DNA of 64,000 nucleotides, taken from assembly GCA_040901865.1 (NCBI GenBank), contig JBBDYD010000142.1, positions 27,536-91,535 of the forward strand, given 5' to 3'. Under the pieces are notes generated by a model, which saw only the letters and a program-made list of their open reading frames with translations, was not told the DNA's origin and did not search any database. The stretch comes from JBBDYD01 sp040901865 (GTDB lineage Bacteria; Bacteroidota; Ignavibacteria; UBA10030). Of this stretch, positions 8,710-17,280 are shown piece by piece. Positions within the stretch are counted from its first letter, which is position 1. Each line of letters starts with the position of its first letter. A program made the translations under genes and the position numbers.

Positions 8710-9831
8710 ATGAGTAACGACACAAAAATAGATCCTGTTATCCTGGTGGTCGATGATACGGAAGATAACCTCGACCTCCTGGAATTTGCGCTCAAACGAA
8801 AACCGGTACAAATGCTCAGGGCCAACAGCGGGAAAGAATGCCTGACGATGGCAAAGGACCTTCAGCCGGACGTGATCCTGCTGGATATTCAAATGCCGGA
8901 AATGGACGGCTTTGAAACATTGAAACGCCTCCGTGAAAATCCGGCTACGGCAAAGATTCCCGTGATTTTCCTTACCGCCCAGCGAAAAGACCCCGAGAGC
9001 ATCGAGGCTGGTCTCATGATGGGTGCAGATGAGTACCTGACGAAGCCGATTGATACCGACGAGCTGCTCGTTCGCACAAAAACCCTCGTTCGGTTGAAAC
9101 GGATGGAGACAGAGCTGGAGCGGACGAAGGCCGATTTCATGGCAATGCTCGTTCACGACCTCCGCAGTCCGCTTGCAGGCATCAAGGATGTGATCGAATT
9201 CTTCCGGGAATTGGAAAAAGCCGGCGGCGGGTTGACTCAGGATCACTTTACGCTCCTTGCCGCCTCACAGGAATCCGCAGAGCGCATGCTTCAACTTATC
9301 AACAATCTCCTCGATATTTCAAAATTCGAAGCCGGAAATATTACTCTTCATAAGGAATTGGTCCAGTTGCGCCAGATCGCGGAGAGAACAGCCAAACAAA
9401 TGGATTTCCAATTTCGCCAGCGAAACGTCACGCTTCGCCTTGAGATTGGTGAAGGCCCGGCGGTGTCAGTCGATGCAGCAAAGGTGGGTCAAGTGTTCAT
9501 GAACCTCCTCAGTAACGCTCTGAAATTCACCGGAAGCGGTGGTCACGTGGAGGTGACGATTGAGAATTCAGAAATGAAGATCGACGGACAGTTTAGGAAG
9601 GGAGTTTCGGTTTCGGTAACCGACAGTGGAATGGGAATACCGGCGGAGGAACTCCCCCGGATTTTTCAGCGGTACAAACAGGCATCGACGGCAAAAAAAG
9701 TCCGGCAAAAAGGAACCGGACTTGGTCTCGCGATTTGCAAGCTTATCGTTGAGGCGCATGGCGGAACAATCGGAGCAGAAAGTGAAGTCGGAAAATCCAC
9801 GACATTCCGGTTTACGCTTCCCCTTTCATAA
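8710..9831 (+). CDS. REC-histidine kinase (response regulator fused to kinase)
   Basis: A 373-residue soluble protein. An N-terminal receiver (Asp59 in LLDIQMP, lysine in YLTKPID) is joined by a short helix to a DHp domain with His149 in MLVHDLRSPL. The HATPase domain has NLLSNALKFTG, DSGMGIP and GTGLGLAICKLIVEAHGG. No sensor or membrane segment is present, so its input is phosphorylation of its own receiver. It is a good candidate for the second step after the hybrid kinase encoded 19 bases upstream. Confidence 0.92.
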   Translation: MSNDTKIDPVILVVDDTEDNLDLLEFALKRKPVQMLRANSGKECLTMAKDLQPDVILLDIQMPEMDGFETLKRLRENPATAKIPVIFLTAQRKDPESIEAGLMMGADEYLTKPIDTDELLVRTKTLVRLKRMETELERTKADFMAMLVHDLRSPLAGIKDVIEFFRELEKAGGGLTQDHFTLLAASQESAERMLQLINNLLDISKFEAGNITLHKELVQLRQIAERTAKQMDFQFRQRNVTLRLEIGEGPAVSVDAAKVGQVFMNLLSNALKFTGSGGHVEVTIENSEMKIDGQFRKGVSVSVTDSGMGIPAEELPRIFQRYKQASTAKKVRQKGTGLGLAICKLIVEAHGGTIGAESEVGKSTTFRFTLPLS

Positions 9832-9849
9832 TTATTAATCGAGGACTTT

Positions 9850-10926
9850 ATGGTTGGAAGAGTACTTATTGTTGACGACGAAGACACCCTGCGCCTCACG
9901 ATCAAAACGCGCCTTGCCGCCGCCGGCTTTGAAACCAACGGTGCGGTCGATGGCGAGGATGCTCTTGAAAAGCTGAAACAATCCGCATTCGACGTTGTCC
10001 TGCTGGACATCAATATGCCAAGAATGGACGGCATCACGGCCTTGGGACTCATCTCCGAAATGTACCCCAAAACGGATGTGATTATGCTGACAGGGTTTGC
10101 GGATTTCACCACGGCCATCGAATGCCTGAAAAAGGGAGCAAAGGACTACCTGGTGAAACCGATCGACACAACAGAGCTCATCACCCGGATGAAATCTCTG
10201 TTGCGTGCCCGGAATTCCGAAACGGCGCTGGGTGATTTGAAACGCGTCCTGAGCTCCTTCTTGCTCGACGAGGTCCTTGGGAGCATTCTCCTGGCAAATG
10301 GACTCGTCCATGCATTGAAAGGGGATAAGAGCGGGAAACTTTCAAAGGACCAAAGCCAGCTTCTTGGTTCACTTGAAGAGGGCATTCAGGGGCTTGTAGC
10401 GAGGTCGAAGGAGATGATTGATCCGACTCAACTCAGCGGAAAGTCGGCGCCTCTGCCTGCGAAAGCTGTCCTGCTCTCGAATGTTCTGGGAAATGCGATT
10501 AAGCCTTTGGAGGTTGCTGCAAAGCTCGGAGGTGTGCCTTTGAACTTCGATGGCAATGCGAAAGGTCAGAAAATTGAAGGCGACGCAGCCAGTCTTGAAC
10601 GGGCATTCCGTCATATCGTGGGGGCGGCCCTCCAATTATCCGGAAAGGGCACGACGATCGACATCAAAGAGTCAAAGTCCGGTACGCACGCTGGTGTGAC
10701 GATCACCCTGAGCAAACCCCCGGAAGGCGCTCAAAAGGCGATCGACCGAAGCCTGAAACAAGTCGACGGGGCGGGCCAAAAGGGAGCGCCGTTGGAAGAC
10801 CCCGCCGTACTTCTCCTGGCAGCGCGGCAGATTATCGAAGGACATCACGGAGTGATGAAGATTCAACGAGCAAAAAATGCTGTCACAATACACTGCGAAC
10901 TTCCGGTTCGGCAGAACGCGCGCTAA
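9850..10926 (+). CDS. REC domain fused to a decayed histidine-kinase core
   Basis: A 358-residue protein. The receiver is intact (Asp53 in LLDINMP, TGFADF, lysine in YLVKPIDT). The rest keeps the length and helix pattern of a DHp plus ATPase domain but lacks the working residues. The helix equivalent to the H box (around SSFLLDEVLGSILLANG) has no phosphoacceptor His. The N-box position reads ASLERAFRHIVGAALQLS without the Asn, and the G1 glycine motif is absent. The end still resembles the last kinase helix and strand (ARQIIEGHHGVMKI). It is probably a binding or regulatory module rather than an active kinase. Confidence 0.8.
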   Translation: MVGRVLIVDDEDTLRLTIKTRLAAAGFETNGAVDGEDALEKLKQSAFDVVLLDINMPRMDGITALGLISEMYPKTDVIMLTGFADFTTAIECLKKGAKDYLVKPIDTTELITRMKSLLRARNSETALGDLKRVLSSFLLDEVLGSILLANGLVHALKGDKSGKLSKDQSQLLGSLEEGIQGLVARSKEMIDPTQLSGKSAPLPAKAVLLSNVLGNAIKPLEVAAKLGGVPLNFDGNAKGQKIEGDAASLERAFRHIVGAALQLSGKGTTIDIKESKSGTHAGVTITLSKPPEGAQKAIDRSLKQVDGAGQKGAPLEDPAVLLLAARQIIEGHHGVMKIQRAKNAVTIHCELPVRQNAR

Positions 10927-10967
10927 TCACAGACGGTCGCCGGAAGCTGCTACCACGGCAAATTTTT

Positions 10968-11708
10968 ATGGATGAGAAGAAAACAGACATCGTGAAACTT
11001 GTGTACCGTTTTGATTTTGAAGACGGTCCGGAGAAGGACTTTGCTATTGAGCTCGAAGCCGAATCCCTGAGCTTGATTCTCGAGGGCAACCAGCCCAAGC
11101 CCGAGTGGACACGATTGAAGTACCACCAGTGCGAGAATTGTCCATTGCCGGATTCGGTCGAATATTGTCCGGTGGCGCTGAACCTCGCGAGCCTGGTTGA
11201 GTCGTTTCAGGATTCCATTTCCTTTGAAAAAACAAAAGTGACCGTCGAAACGAAGGAACGTGTATTTGTCAAGGATACAACTCTTCAAAAGGGGCTCAGC
11301 GCTCTGATTGGAATATACATGGTGACCAGTAACTGTCCCGTCATGGATTGGCTGCGTCCCATGGTGCGCTTTCACCTTCCGTTTGCCACATCGCGGGAAA
11401 CGGTCTACCGGGCGGTCTCCATGTACCTGACGGCACAATTCTTTATTATGCGAAAAGGGGGGGCCCCCGACTGGGATATGAGGAATCTTTCTGAGATCTA
11501 CAAGGCAATCTCTGTTGTCAACCGCGGCATTTCAAAGCGGATCTCGAATGCCTCAACCAATGACGCCAATGTGAACGCTGTCGTGATTCTCCATTCCGTC
11601 GGCGAATCCCTGCCGTACATGATCGAGAACGGACTGAATGAGATAGAACCGCTCTTTTCCCATTACGTTCGTCTATTGGAGGAATTTCAAGCTCTGTCAC
11701 GGCCATGA
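10968..11708 (+). CDS. Conserved uncharacterised protein with HQCxxCPL Cys motif
   Basis: A 246-residue soluble protein. The N-terminal 45 residues look like a beta-rich module. A cysteine cluster follows (HQCENCPL, then EYCPVAL about nine residues on), which could bind metal. The conserved-looking core is YMVTSNCPVMDWLRPMV and RFHLPFAT, then a helical C-terminus. From memory it resembles the family catalogued as DUF6901; this was not checked. Function is unknown. It sits at the end of the signalling operon, and its stop overlaps the start of the next small ORF. Confidence 0.75.
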   Translation: MDEKKTDIVKLVYRFDFEDGPEKDFAIELEAESLSLILEGNQPKPEWTRLKYHQCENCPLPDSVEYCPVALNLASLVESFQDSISFEKTKVTVETKERVFVKDTTLQKGLSALIGIYMVTSNCPVMDWLRPMVRFHLPFATSRETVYRAVSMYLTAQFFIMRKGGAPDWDMRNLSEIYKAISVVNRGISKRISNASTNDANVNAVVILHSVGESLPYMIENGLNEIEPLFSHYVRLLEEFQALSRP

Positions 11709-11866
11709 ACCATTCTTCCCCGGATCATCCGCTTGTAACCCCTCCTGTGAGTCGCGTCACAAAACCCGGCCCCCAGATGCGGTATCCTGCTACGTTCGGA
11801 TTTTCACGCGAGCTGCCTCCTCCCACGGCTCGCGCCCCCTTCATGAATCTCTCCTTTGCGGAGTAA
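11705..11866 (+). CDS. Small Pro-rich protein of 53 residues
   Basis: An ATG ORF whose start overlaps the previous gene's stop as ATGA (11705-11708) and whose TAA lies six bases before the platform gene at 11873. It therefore fills the gap exactly. The product is rich in Pro and Arg (TPPVSRVTKPGPQMRYP, ELPPPTARAP) with no membrane segment. The 4-base overlap and the absence of internal stops support translation. No homology is claimed. It bridges the signalling genes and the pilus-like assembly genes, so all may be one transcript. Confidence 0.55.
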   Translation: MNHSSPDHPLVTPPVSRVTKPGPQMRYPATFGFSRELPPPTARAPFMNLSFAE

Positions 11867-11872
11867 CTACTA

Positions 11873-13216
11873 ATGCCCCAGACAGCCGGTTCAGAATACA
11901 GAATTCAGGCGCGCGATCAATCGGGGCGGGTTGTTCAGCGATTCATTTACGCAACTTCCTTTTTCCAGGCACGGAAGAAAGCCAAGACCATTTGCGAATT
12001 GAATCGCTCCATCCTCGTTTCTCTTAAGAAGAAAAGGACCTATAACTACAGCGTACGCCGCGGGAACAAGGAGATCACCGGCGTTCAGAGCGCCTACTCT
12101 CGTCAGGAAGTGATCTCGGCTCTTGAGAGGCTGGGATTCAAGGTTCGATTTGTCCGTATCGCCTTCGACTTCAAGATGGCGGCGTCCACCGGCGAGATCG
12201 TGTCGTTCATAGCCACCAGCGCCAAGCTTCTTGAACAAAAGATGCCGTACACCGAAGTGCTGCGGATTATGTCCAACAACGTGAGGGACGGGCACCTCAA
12301 GACAGCTCTTCGGGATATCATTCAGGATCTCAAGAACGGTGTCGATTCGAGAGAGGCCTTCGCCCGGCAGGGGAAGGTCATCGGGGAGCATACCGCTTTG
12401 ATGCTGGGCATTGCATCCAAGAGCGGCAATATGATCTCGATTTTTCAAAGCGTCTCACAGCTTGTTGAGCGTCAGGCGGATTTCAAAAAAGGACTGACCA
12501 GCTCGTTGATTCTCCCTGCGGTGACGTCCCTGACCCTCCTTGGCGCAATCGCTTTCTATGTCGTGTATCTTCTTCCGCAAATGGCGGAAATGCTTTCCCC
12601 GATGACATCGACGATGCCGCCACTCACAAAGGCAACACTTGAAGTGAGTAAATTCATCCAGGAAAATATTGTCTGGCTCGTAACGTTGAGCCTTCTCATG
12701 ATCGGCGGTTTCTATGCCTATCTGTTCTCTGTCCCCGGGCGAATGGCATTTCACCGGTTTGTCATTCGAGTTCCCTATATTGGCCGGATTCTCCGCAACA
12801 CGAGCGTCGAGATCTTCTGCCGGGTTCTCGGTATTGTCTACACGAGTTCCGGTGAGAACATCGACGCAATTCGTCTCGCCGGCGAGGCATGCGGCAACAG
12901 GTATCTCGACAAACAGATTAAAACCATTGCGGTCCCCCTGATGTTGAAATACGGAACGGAACTTGCACACGCCCTTGAGCAAACAACGTTTTTCCCCGAA
13001 ATGGTTGTTTCCCGGTTCCGCACAGCGGGAGAAACAGGAGATGTCAAGGCAACTTCGACGCAGTTGGCGGATTTTTACCAAATGGAGAACCAGTACTCCA
13101 TGAAGAACCTGGTGAGCTTCATCGAGGTTACAATTTCCATGATCATCATGGTGGCCCTCGTATTTCTTACGTATCTTTCATCGGAAACCGCCACCATCCG
13201 CGTGGATAAGTACTGA
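11873..13216 (+). CDS. GspF/PilC family inner-membrane platform protein
   Basis: A 447-residue inner-membrane protein of type IV pilus or type II secretion machines. Residues 5-100 form an unusual N-terminal region, not the standard short one. Two T2SSF domains follow (about 107-230 and 310-435). Three hydrophobic helices are visible, around SLILPAVTSLTLLGAIAFYV, IVWLVTLSLLMIGG and SFIEVTISMIIMVALVFL. The motif AGETGD near the end is typical. It works with the ATPase encoded three bases downstream to drive pilin assembly. Confidence 0.9.
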   Translation: MPQTAGSEYRIQARDQSGRVVQRFIYATSFFQARKKAKTICELNRSILVSLKKKRTYNYSVRRGNKEITGVQSAYSRQEVISALERLGFKVRFVRIAFDFKMAASTGEIVSFIATSAKLLEQKMPYTEVLRIMSNNVRDGHLKTALRDIIQDLKNGVDSREAFARQGKVIGEHTALMLGIASKSGNMISIFQSVSQLVERQADFKKGLTSSLILPAVTSLTLLGAIAFYVVYLLPQMAEMLSPMTSTMPPLTKATLEVSKFIQENIVWLVTLSLLMIGGFYAYLFSVPGRMAFHRFVIRVPYIGRILRNTSVEIFCRVLGIVYTSSGENIDAIRLAGEACGNRYLDKQIKTIAVPLMLKYGTELAHALEQTTFFPEMVVSRFRTAGETGDVKATSTQLADFYQMENQYSMKNLVSFIEVTISMIIMVALVFLTYLSSETATIRVDKY

Positions 13217-13218
13217 CC

Positions 13219-15003
13219 GTGAAGAAACCCAAGAAAGAATTCGGCGAAGTCCTTATTGAGAAGGGTATCATTACACCTGATATCCTCCTGAACGCCCTTG
13301 ATACGCTCAGTAAGGAGACCCAGAAGAACAGGCGCAAGCTTCCGCAGGTTCTTGTCGAGGATTACAATGCCGACCGGAACAAAGTCTATCAGCAGGTTGC
13401 AGATTTTTACGCATTCAAAACGCTTGATATGGCCAAGTATACGATTGACGATACAGTGCTGGCGTTCGTGCGAAAGGAACTCACCGGGCTGCCGGTTTCA
13501 ATCCGCGAACTTGCCGTTGAACACCAGGTGCTTCCGTTCATGGTCGATCCGGAAAACCCGGAACGCTTGTTTGTCATTACACCCGATCCGACAAAATCAC
13601 CTGTTCACCTGATCGCGCGCACATTTCCGTATCGGAAGTTTGAAATCTTCTATGCGAACTTTGATCAGTACGATGATCTCTGGAAGCGCGTTAATATCGG
13701 GCGGTCAACGTATAAGGATAAGGAGTCATCACTCCGCAATGAATCGTCGTTGTCCGGAATTGAAGAGGACGCAGAGCTGTACGAACAGGTCCTTGAAGAA
13801 GAGATCAATCGGAGCGGACTTGTAGATTTGGTGGAGAATATTTTCATGGATGCCGTGAGGACCGGTGCCAGCGACATCCACGTCATTCCGCGTGGCGAAC
13901 GCACGACGGAATTCCACTTCCGGGTCGATGGGAAGCTTTCTCTCTGGTACACCCACTCGGAGTCGAGAGCTGAAGCCGTTGCGGCGGTGGTGAAGGACCG
14001 GGCGATGAACATAGACCGGTTCGAACGCAATACGGCGCAGGATGGGTTTGCGCAATTTATCATCGACAAGCGAACTGTGCGATTCAGGGTTTCGGTGATC
14101 CCGGTTGTCGGAAAAGAACTCAGAAGCAAGCTTGAATCGATCGTCATTCGTGTCCTTCAGGAACCGACCGTTGGAAACTCAATTGAAGAACTGGGATTTG
14201 AGTCCTATTCGCAGGAGAGTTTTGTCAAGGCGATCAAAAAGCCGTACGGTATCGTTATCGTCACCGGACCGACGGGAAGCGGAAAGAGCACGACGTTGGT
14301 GGCGGCTCTGCGAGCGGTGATGGATTCAACCGTGAATGTGATTACGGTTGAGGACCCCGTTGAATACTTTATCGATGGAGCAAGACAGGTCAAGCTGAAT
14401 CCCAAACTTGATTTCGAGGGAGCATTGAGGGCGATTCTTCGCCACGACCCCGATATCGTCATGGTGGGTGAAATCCGCGATCAGATTACCGCAAACATCG
14501 CGGTCAAGCTTGCGAACACAGGCCATCTCACGTTCTCGACGCTGCATACAAATGATGCTCCCAGCGCTATTTCGCGGCTGTACAAAATGGGTGTTGAACC
14601 ATTCCTGCTCGCCTATTCGATCAACATAGTTCTGGCCCAGCGTCTTTTGCGCAAGCTCTGTACAAAATGCAAGAGCCCGATCAACGAGCCGGATGTTGAA
14701 GCTCTCAAGCGGATAGGATTGACTGAAACGGAAATCAAGGAGTCGACATTTTATCGGGCGATCGGTTGTAACGATTGTCATGGCGGATACAAAGGGCGCA
14801 AGGCAATTCACGAAGCCCTGTATTTCACAAAAAATATTCGAAAGATCATCCTTGCGGCAGAAGGATTGGTCGATGATGAAAAACTGCGCGCGCAGGCGAT
14901 TGAAAACGGAATGAAAACTCTGCGGCACGCCGCGCTCGGACTGCTGAAGAACGGCATTACATCGCTGGAAGAAGTCGCCAGCGCCACGGTGGAGGATGAA
15001 TAG
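13219..15003 (+). CDS. GspE/PilB family assembly ATPase
   Basis: A 594-residue hexameric ATPase. An N-terminal domain resembling MshEN/T2SSE_N is followed by the ATPase domain. Walker A (GPTGSGKST) is at about 350; the Asp box gives VEDPVEY; Walker B and the following arginine give DPDIVMVGEIRD; the His box is FSTLHTNDAPS. Four zinc-binding cysteines are in CTKCKSP and CNDCHGG. The start is GTG, immediately after the platform gene's stop. This architecture fits an extension motor rather than a PilT retraction motor. No secretin, prepilin peptidase or PilT is in the window. Confidence 0.93.
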   Translation: MKKPKKEFGEVLIEKGIITPDILLNALDTLSKETQKNRRKLPQVLVEDYNADRNKVYQQVADFYAFKTLDMAKYTIDDTVLAFVRKELTGLPVSIRELAVEHQVLPFMVDPENPERLFVITPDPTKSPVHLIARTFPYRKFEIFYANFDQYDDLWKRVNIGRSTYKDKESSLRNESSLSGIEEDAELYEQVLEEEINRSGLVDLVENIFMDAVRTGASDIHVIPRGERTTEFHFRVDGKLSLWYTHSESRAEAVAAVVKDRAMNIDRFERNTAQDGFAQFIIDKRTVRFRVSVIPVVGKELRSKLESIVIRVLQEPTVGNSIEELGFESYSQESFVKAIKKPYGIVIVTGPTGSGKSTTLVAALRAVMDSTVNVITVEDPVEYFIDGARQVKLNPKLDFEGALRAILRHDPDIVMVGEIRDQITANIAVKLANTGHLTFSTLHTNDAPSAISRLYKMGVEPFLLAYSINIVLAQRLLRKLCTKCKSPINEPDVEALKRIGLTETEIKESTFYRAIGCNDCHGGYKGRKAIHEALYFTKNIRKIILAAEGLVDDEKLRAQAIENGMKTLRHAALGLLKNGITSLEEVASATVEDE

Positions 15004-15009
15004 AACCCC

Positions 15010-15534
15010 ATGAACCTCGGTCAAACAATGCTCAGTGCCGCGACGCTCGTCGTCCTGGCGGTGCTCGTGCTCAATGCCAATCGCATGATTGTCCAGGGTG
15101 AACAGGACATTGTCAAAGGCGAGACCTTCGATATCGCGGTGAATTATGCCCAGGCATTGCTGACAGAGATCAGCAGAAGGAAATTTGACACATATTCTGT
15201 TGATTCGGGATACCAGGCGACTTCGGACTTTACATCACCATATTCCCTTGGTCCGAATTCAGAGGAGTTGTCACTGGTCAGTCCCTGGCCCGACGTGGCG
15301 CCCTTTCGGTCCAAATACGCCTACGACGACGTCGATGACTATCACGGCTATCAACGCACTATCAATGTCGACGTGGTCCAGGGATTGAAGCTGTGGGGTG
15401 AGGTGTATTATGTAACCAATACGAATCCGAATAGCAAAACCACTACGAAAACCTACTTCAAACGCGTTATTGTCTACGCCCAACACCCCTCGTATCTCAA
15501 CACCATTTCTTTCAGCACGCTGGTTACAAACTAG
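15010..15534 (+). CDS. Prepilin-like single-pass protein
   Basis: A 174-residue protein with a hydrophobic N-terminal helix (SAATLVVLAVLVLN) after a very short polar start, then a long amphipathic continuation (ALLTEISRRK) and a beta-rich soluble part. That is the shape of a prepilin or pseudopilin, but no clear G|F/E prepilin peptidase site is visible. It follows the ATPase by six bases and abuts the next gene directly. Its role as a minor pilin is inferred from the context. Confidence 0.65.
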   Translation: MNLGQTMLSAATLVVLAVLVLNANRMIVQGEQDIVKGETFDIAVNYAQALLTEISRRKFDTYSVDSGYQATSDFTSPYSLGPNSEELSLVSPWPDVAPFRSKYAYDDVDDYHGYQRTINVDVVQGLKLWGEVYYVTNTNPNSKTTTKTYFKRVIVYAQHPSYLNTISFSTLVTN

Positions 15535-16086
15535 ATGGGCGTCATGCTTGATCTTGTTGCGTCAATGGTTGTGCGTGGAGCGATTGTGTACATCGTTCTG
15601 ACAATGAACATTTCGCTGAACGAATTGCTCTATGAGAAGGCTCAGTACGCCATCGTCAAACAAAACACGGCGACGATGTCGGATGTTCTCCGGAATGATT
15701 TTCGATATATCGGATACGCTGTCTCGTCAGGAAACGCGATCCTGATAGCAGACTCCAATCAAATAAAATTCCAGGGGGATATCGACAACAACGGTGTTCT
15801 CGACACCATGCACTTCTATATCGGACTTGTCACCGAGATGGCCGGCACGCCCAATCCTTCAGACCGGATTATCTATCGTCGCCGCAACTCCGGTACGCCG
15901 TTTGTTTTCGGGCATGGGGTGACGCAGTTCCTTCTCACTTACTATAAAGCAAACGGCAATGTCACGACCAGCCTCGGCGAGATCAAATCGCTCAAAGTGA
16001 GGATCGTTGTTCAAGGGGAACAGGAAATCAACCGTTATTATCCCACGAGCATCTGGGAAGCCTACCTCCAGCCATCGAATATATAA
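15535..16086 (+). CDS. Prepilin-like protein (possible minor pseudopilin)
   Basis: A 183-residue protein whose ATG follows the previous TAG with no gap. It has an N-terminal hydrophobic helix (about 5-30), a long charged helix (LLYEKAQYAIVKQNTATMSDVLRN), then an extended beta-rich domain with DIDNNGVLDT, a calcium-loop-like DxDxNGxxD pattern. The GspJ/PilW shape is suggested but not proven. No start context is visible apart from coupling to the previous stop. Confidence 0.65.
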   Translation: MGVMLDLVASMVVRGAIVYIVLTMNISLNELLYEKAQYAIVKQNTATMSDVLRNDFRYIGYAVSSGNAILIADSNQIKFQGDIDNNGVLDTMHFYIGLVTEMAGTPNPSDRIIYRRRNSGTPFVFGHGVTQFLLTYYKANGNVTTSLGEIKSLKVRIVVQGEQEINRYYPTSIWEAYLQPSNI

Positions 16087-16098
16087 TCCCCCATCCTC

Positions 16099-16479
16099 AT
16101 GGGTAACGCGCGGTCCAACGGGTTGCTGAAGTCATTCGTTCCAAATATAGGCAGGGCAGATGGCCAATGGGGCGGTTGCCCTGGCGGTCTTCCAGATGGG
16201 AAATTCAAAGCCTGCGGCGCTCCCCACTCCCGCGGGGCGGCCCATGTTTGGAGGCGTTGCAAGTTACGCGGTTGATGATCAGGGACTCCTCCAAATGAAG
16301 CCAGGATCAACGGACGCGGGGTGTTTAACGGCCACACCGTTGTCCGCGAAGCAGTCATTTGCCTGACCTCAACTCAATCTGTCAGCAAGAAAAAGAAGTG
16401 GAGTAATTGGGAGACTGTGAAGGCGACTACCGGATTCGAAGGATCAGAGTACACGAATCAATATCTGACCGGAAGTTAG
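16099..16479 (+). pseudogene. Third small assembly-operon gene, broken by compensating frameshifts
   Basis: The first and last parts read in one frame: ATG at 16099 gives MGNARSNGLLKSFVPNIGRA, and the end gives NGHTVVREAVICL...SEYTNQYLTGS with TAG at 16477. Between them that frame has two adjacent TGA codons (16273-16278). The middle instead reads well in the next frame (NGAVALAVFQMGNSK, then GRPMFGGVASYAVDDQ), open from 16151 to 16363. A one-base gain near 16151-16200 and a one-base loss near 16280-16320 restore a protein of about 126 residues. It could be true decay or two sequencing or assembly errors. It lies 12 bases after the previous stop and before a terminator. Confidence 0.6.
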
Positions 16480-16504
16480 CAGTATAAATGTTGGCAGGAA
16501 CAAG

Positions 16505-16538
16505 GCCGGCGCCCAAGCGGAGCGCCGGCTTTTTTTTT
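16505..16538 (+). terminator. Rho-independent terminator of the assembly operon
   Basis: A GC-only 8-bp stem (16505-16512 GCCGGCGC with 16522-16529), a 9-base loop, then nine T residues (16530-16538). It overlaps the last bases of the convergent minus-strand gene. Confidence 0.92.
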
Positions 16539-17256
16539 AACGAATGGGGACTGCCCAGAAGATCTTGTTTGTCACGTTGTTCACAAGGGCAAGTTCCTTG
16601 GGTACGAGCTCGAGGATCGCTTGCTTTCTCAGGTCGGATTTTTCAATATCCACCATGAACTTGACACGGAAGTAAATGTTCTCCTCTTCAGCTTTTGCCG
16701 TCCGAGCCAGGTCGCGTCCAACCTGCCACCGGTGACCCTTGGGCAGGTTGATATAGAGGCTGGACGTCCTGTAGCCGCTCCGAATGGAATCAGCAAGGTG
16801 CACATAGGAATTCTTTCGAATCTGACATTGAACTGACGGAATGTTGTACGGGGCATCAATAATAGTCGTAGAGGAAATACCAAAGACGCTCTTGTCAGCA
16901 TCGTACGAGCCGAGGCTGGCTTTGAAAAGAACCGCGATGACACGCTGGTCCAATTTCTGATCACGGCTGAATTTAATGACCCGGGAAAGCGCCTGTTGAC
17001 GTGAGTCGGTTACCCGCCGTTCAAACTCACGCGCGGTTTCAAACTCTCCTTTTGATGCACTCGAGGCCAGGTAACCTTCCGTTTCAGTCTTCAGAAAAGA
17101 CCAGATCTCCTTGAGGAGGTTCGTGAAGTCCTGCGGCATCATTGTCTCTTCCTGCGGGGCAGGGGGAGACGGCGTTTGCTGAGTACGTGAGGCAACCGGT
17201 ACAAGAAAAACTAGAAAGAATAACGGCACCATCATGCGCCGAAGGGTGCTGTTCAT
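16537..17256 (-). CDS. Exported protein of unknown function
   Basis: A 239-residue protein with a signal peptide (MVPLFFLVFLVPVAS). The mature part contains KGEFETAREFERRV, a KGEFE-x(5)-FExRV pattern seen in various exported proteins of uncharacterised families, and a beta-rich C-terminus ending WAVPIR. AAGGAGA lies seven bases before the ATG. It starts 24 bases after hemG on the same strand, so it is probably the last gene of the heme transcript, but nothing in it suggests a role in heme synthesis. Confidence 0.7.
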   Translation of the reverse strand: MNSTLRRMMVPLFFLVFLVPVASRTQQTPSPPAPQEETMMPQDFTNLLKEIWSFLKTETEGYLASSASKGEFETAREFERRVTDSRQQALSRVIKFSRDQKLDQRVIAVLFKASLGSYDADKSVFGISSTTIIDAPYNIPSVQCQIRKNSYVHLADSIRSGYRTSSLYINLPKGHRWQVGRDLARTAKAEEENIYFRVKFMVDIEKSDLRKQAILELVPKELALVNNVTNKIFWAVPIR

Positions 17257-17280
17257 ACGATCTCCTTGAATAGTGTCAGA

